A stretch of DNA of 64,000 nt from an uncultured Lachnospiraceae bacterium. Lineage in GTDB: Bacteria > Bacillota > Clostridia > Lachnospirales > Lachnospiraceae. Positions 62,172 through 64,000 of this stretch are shown here, piece after piece. Positions within the stretch are counted from its first letter, which is position 1, and each line of letters begins with the position of its first letter. The notes beneath the pieces are model-generated. The model saw only the letters and a program-made list of their open reading frames with translations, made no database searches and had not been told where the DNA came from. A program made the position numbers and the translations under genes. The DNA lies in assembly GCA_902476265.1 (NCBI GenBank), contig CABSCP010000011.1:35963-99962 (forward strand). The letters run 5' to 3'.

Positions 62172-62826
62172 TACGGAACTGAAAATGCTGCTGGATGCCA
62201 CCGGCACCTCCATATACATGACTCTGGCTTCCACACTGATGGCTTATGTGATCGGCCTTCCTATCGGGATCCTTTTGGTGGTGTGCGCGCCGGGCGGCCT
62301 GAAGCCGAAGAAAATACTGTATAAGGTCCTGGATATCGTGGTGAACATCACCCGTTCCATTCCTTTTTTGATCCTGATGCTTTTGGCAACCCCTCTCGCC
62401 AGGGCCGTGACCGGCAAATCCTACGGCGCCAATGCCACCATTATTTCCCTGACCCTGGCGGCTGCGCCTTTTATCGCCCGGCTGGTGGAGTCCTCCCTAC
62501 TGGAGGTGGACAAGGGTGTGATCGAAGCGGCCCAGAGTATGGGCGCGGGCACCTGGGGCATTGTTTTGAAGGTGCTCATCGGAGAAGCCAGGGTTTCCCT
62601 GATCGTAGGTTCCACCATCGCGCTGGGCACGGTTTTGGGCTATACGGCCATGTCGGGCGCCATCGGCGGCGGCGGTCTGGGCGATGTGGCCATCCGGTAC
62701 GGCTATTCCCGGTGGGATACCCGGATTTTGCTGGCGACGGTGGTCCTTTTGGTCATCCTGATGCAGATCATCCAGGTGACAGGGACACGTCTTTCAAGAA
62801 AACTGGACAGAAGGCTCGGCGGCTGA
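62161..62826 (+). CDS. metI: Methionine ABC transporter permease
   Basis: The 221-residue protein has five membrane segments. NITRSIPFLILMLLATP and the ATPase-docking loop EAAQSMGAGTWGIVLKVLIGEA are typical of MetI, as is the late GAIGGGGLGDVAIRYGY block. It starts inside the metN end, so it is translationally coupled. Confidence 0.96.
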   Translation: MLSNTELKMLLDATGTSIYMTLASTLMAYVIGLPIGILLVVCAPGGLKPKKILYKVLDIVVNITRSIPFLILMLLATPLARAVTGKSYGANATIISLTLAAAPFIARLVESSLLEVDKGVIEAAQSMGAGTWGIVLKVLIGEARVSLIVGSTIALGTVLGYTAMSGAIGGGGLGDVAIRYGYSRWDTRILLATVVLLVILMQIIQVTGTRLSRKLDRRLGG

Positions 62827-62963
62827 TCGGGGCGGCAGGGCAGACTGTTTGGTATCGGGCGGATGTTACAGCAGACACGGCATGACAGCTTTTTTGTGAA
62901 GGTGCAGCTTCGCCCGAGATAGAAATAACGGGGATTTGCCCCCGGAAAAAGAGGAGAATTATT

Positions 62964-63872
62964 ATGAAAAAAAGAGTATTGGCACTGGTATGCACACTGG
63001 TTCTTGGCGCATCCCTGCTGGCAGGCTGCGGGGAACAAAAGACCGAAGCACCGGCACAGACACAGCCTGCACCAAACACATCTACAGAAGCGGAAAAAGA
63101 AACTTCTACGGCAGATTCCACACAGGCAGCGGCAGAGGAAAAAGGCACTGTGACCGTAGCGGCGACGCCGGTTCCCCATGCGGAAATCCTGGAAGAGGCA
63201 AAAGCGCTGATGGCGGCAAAGGGCTGGACGCTGGAAGTGGTGGAATTTACCGATTATGTACAGCCCAATGAAGTGGTGGAAAGCGGCGATATGGACGCCA
63301 ATTATTTCCAGCACATCAATTACATGAACAGTTATAATGAAGAAAAAGGAACCCATCTTGTGAGCGCCGGGGAAATCCACTACGAACCCCTGGGCATTTA
63401 CGCCGGCAAGGAAACCGATCTGAACAATATTTCGGACGGCGCTGAAATCGCGGTTCCAAACGATACCACCAATGAAGGCAGAGCACTTTTGTTACTGCAG
63501 GAAAACGGCCTGATCAAACTGGACCCGGCAGCAGGAATCACAGCCACAAAGCTGGATATTGTAGAGAATCCCCACAACTTAAAGATCGTGGAGCTGCAGG
63601 CAGAGCAGATTTCCCGCACTCTCCCCGATGTGGCCTTCGGCGTGATTAACGGCAACTATGCGCTGCAGGCGGGACTTACCACAGCGGATGCGGTAGCGCT
63701 GGAAACGGCGGACTCCGAAGCCATCCAGCAGTATGTCAACGTTCTGGCGATTAAGGAAGGCAATGAAAACAACGAGGGCATCAAAGCGCTGGTGGAAGTG
63801 CTCAAATCCGACGAAATCAAAAATTTCATCAACGAGAAATATCAGGGGTCCGTTGTCCCTTATGAAGGCTGA
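62964..63872 (+). CDS. metQ: Methionine-binding lipoprotein
   Basis: The 302-residue protein has a lipoprotein signal with LLAGCG (Cys at about residue 22), a Thr/Ala/Glu-rich linker and the NlpA/MetQ domain: VAATPVPHAEILEEAK, MDANYFQHINYMNSYN, AVPNDTTNEGRALLLLQENGLI and LPDVAFGVINGNYALQAGL. It binds methionine outside the membrane for MetNI. AGAGGAG precedes the ATG. The 137-base gap before it has no feature I can name. A strong terminator follows. Confidence 0.95.
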   Translation: MKKRVLALVCTLVLGASLLAGCGEQKTEAPAQTQPAPNTSTEAEKETSTADSTQAAAEEKGTVTVAATPVPHAEILEEAKALMAAKGWTLEVVEFTDYVQPNEVVESGDMDANYFQHINYMNSYNEEKGTHLVSAGEIHYEPLGIYAGKETDLNNISDGAEIAVPNDTTNEGRALLLLQENGLIKLDPAAGITATKLDIVENPHNLKIVELQAEQISRTLPDVAFGVINGNYALQAGLTTADAVALETADSEAIQQYVNVLAIKEGNENNEGIKALVEVLKSDEIKNFINEKYQGSVVPYEG

Positions 63873-63881
63873 GAAAAATCT

Positions 63882-63909
63882 GCCGGAGGAATCTTCCTCC
63901 GGCTTTTTT
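63882..63909 (+). terminator. Terminator of the cysK-metNIQ unit
   Basis: GCCGGAGGAA (63882-63891) pairs with TTCCTCCGGC (63894-63903), followed by six T. It lies nine bases after the metQ stop. Confidence 0.95.
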
Positions 63910-63922
63910 GTATTAAAGGAAA

Positions 63923-63940
63923 GTTCTCCAGTTGGAGAAC
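63923..63940. repeat. Short inverted repeat at the intron border
   Basis: GTTCTCC (63923-63929) pairs with GGAGAAC (63934-63940) around AGTT. It lies between the metQ terminator and the group II intron end, and could be a minus-strand terminator or part of the intron target. Confidence 0.5.
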
Positions 63941-63947
63941 CCTTGTA

Positions 63948-64000
63948 ATCGAGTAGGGGAGATTTTATCTCCCCTCTCACACCACCGTACATGCCGTTCG
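63948..64000 (-). mobile_element. 3' end of a group II intron (partial)
   Basis: Read on the minus strand the edge carries ATGTACGGTGGTGTGAGAGG, which resembles the 3' side of domain V and the linker. A perfect eight-base hairpin follows, GGGGAGAT-AAA-ATCTCCCC (domain VI; plus-strand 63956-63974), and then TACTCGAT, holding the likely branch-point A and the intron end at 63948. This matches the 3' ends of bacterial group II introns with a reverse transcriptase, which would lie past the right edge. No intron protein is inside the window. Confidence 0.7.

Overview
The window looks like part of the chromosome of a low-to-moderate GC Gram-positive anaerobe of the class Clostridia, most likely family Lachnospiraceae. 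This is inferred from strong AGGAGG-type ribosome binding sites, an LCP-family wall-polymer ligase, lipoprotein ABC systems with Cys lipoboxes, a YesM/YesN-type two-component system, a GH25 wall protein with bacterial Ig-like domains and the general style of the proteins. No rRNA or tRNA gene is visible, and no gene-free stretch exceeds 300 bases.

Region 1 (1-8.3 kb) holds envelope genes: a YdjC/ChbG-type deacetylase, a DPM1-like glycosyltransferase, a large polytopic membrane protein, a GT39/ArnT-like transferase and another polytopic protein. A small XRE repressor operon with a 59-residue partner lies among them.

Region 2 (8.5-17.7 kb) is one tight operon: a type IV pilin-like protein, an FkbH-type HAD enzyme, an MBOAT acyltransferase, an SGNH-like membrane-anchored partner, two membrane proteins and a second copy of the large membrane protein of region 1. 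It reads as a machine for acyl (possibly glyceroyl) decoration of a surface glycan. Region 3 (17.9-23.9 kb) has an SGNH-like protein, a split EamA/SMR transporter pair, a zinc-ribbon protein and a 1233-residue lysozyme-like surface protein.

Region 4 (24-45.4 kb) is a rhamnose-containing cell-wall polysaccharide locus: rfbB, rfbA and rfbC (rfbD is absent), an ABC-2 exporter whose ATPase carries a Wzt-like carbohydrate-binding tail, a methyltransferase fused to a kinase-like domain, five family 2 glycosyltransferases, phosphoglucomutase, a polyprenyl-phosphate sugar transferase and an LCP ligase. The gene order ABC permease, ATPase with glycan-binding tail, methyltransferase-kinase resembles the chain-terminating ABC O-antigen systems of Gram-negatives (the WbdD paradigm). 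It is the most interesting system here. The locus is interrupted by an AAA-ATPase/PD-(D/E)XK gene flanked by 36-base repeats and a 200-base palindrome, and by two tandem 111-base hairpin repeats.

Region 5 (45.5-51.1 kb) is protein quality control: an HtrA-like protease, a ClpX with a long linker, an S8 subtilase whose catalytic Ser is Ala, and an LspA-like signal peptidase II. Region 6 (51.2-60.1 kb) is a glycan-use locus: a divergent YesN/YesM pair, a sugar ABC transporter and a heparinase II/III-family lyase. Region 7 (60.1-63.9 kb) is sulfur amino acid metabolism: cysK followed by the methionine importer metN-metI-metQ. The window ends inside the 3' end of a group II intron lying on the minus strand.
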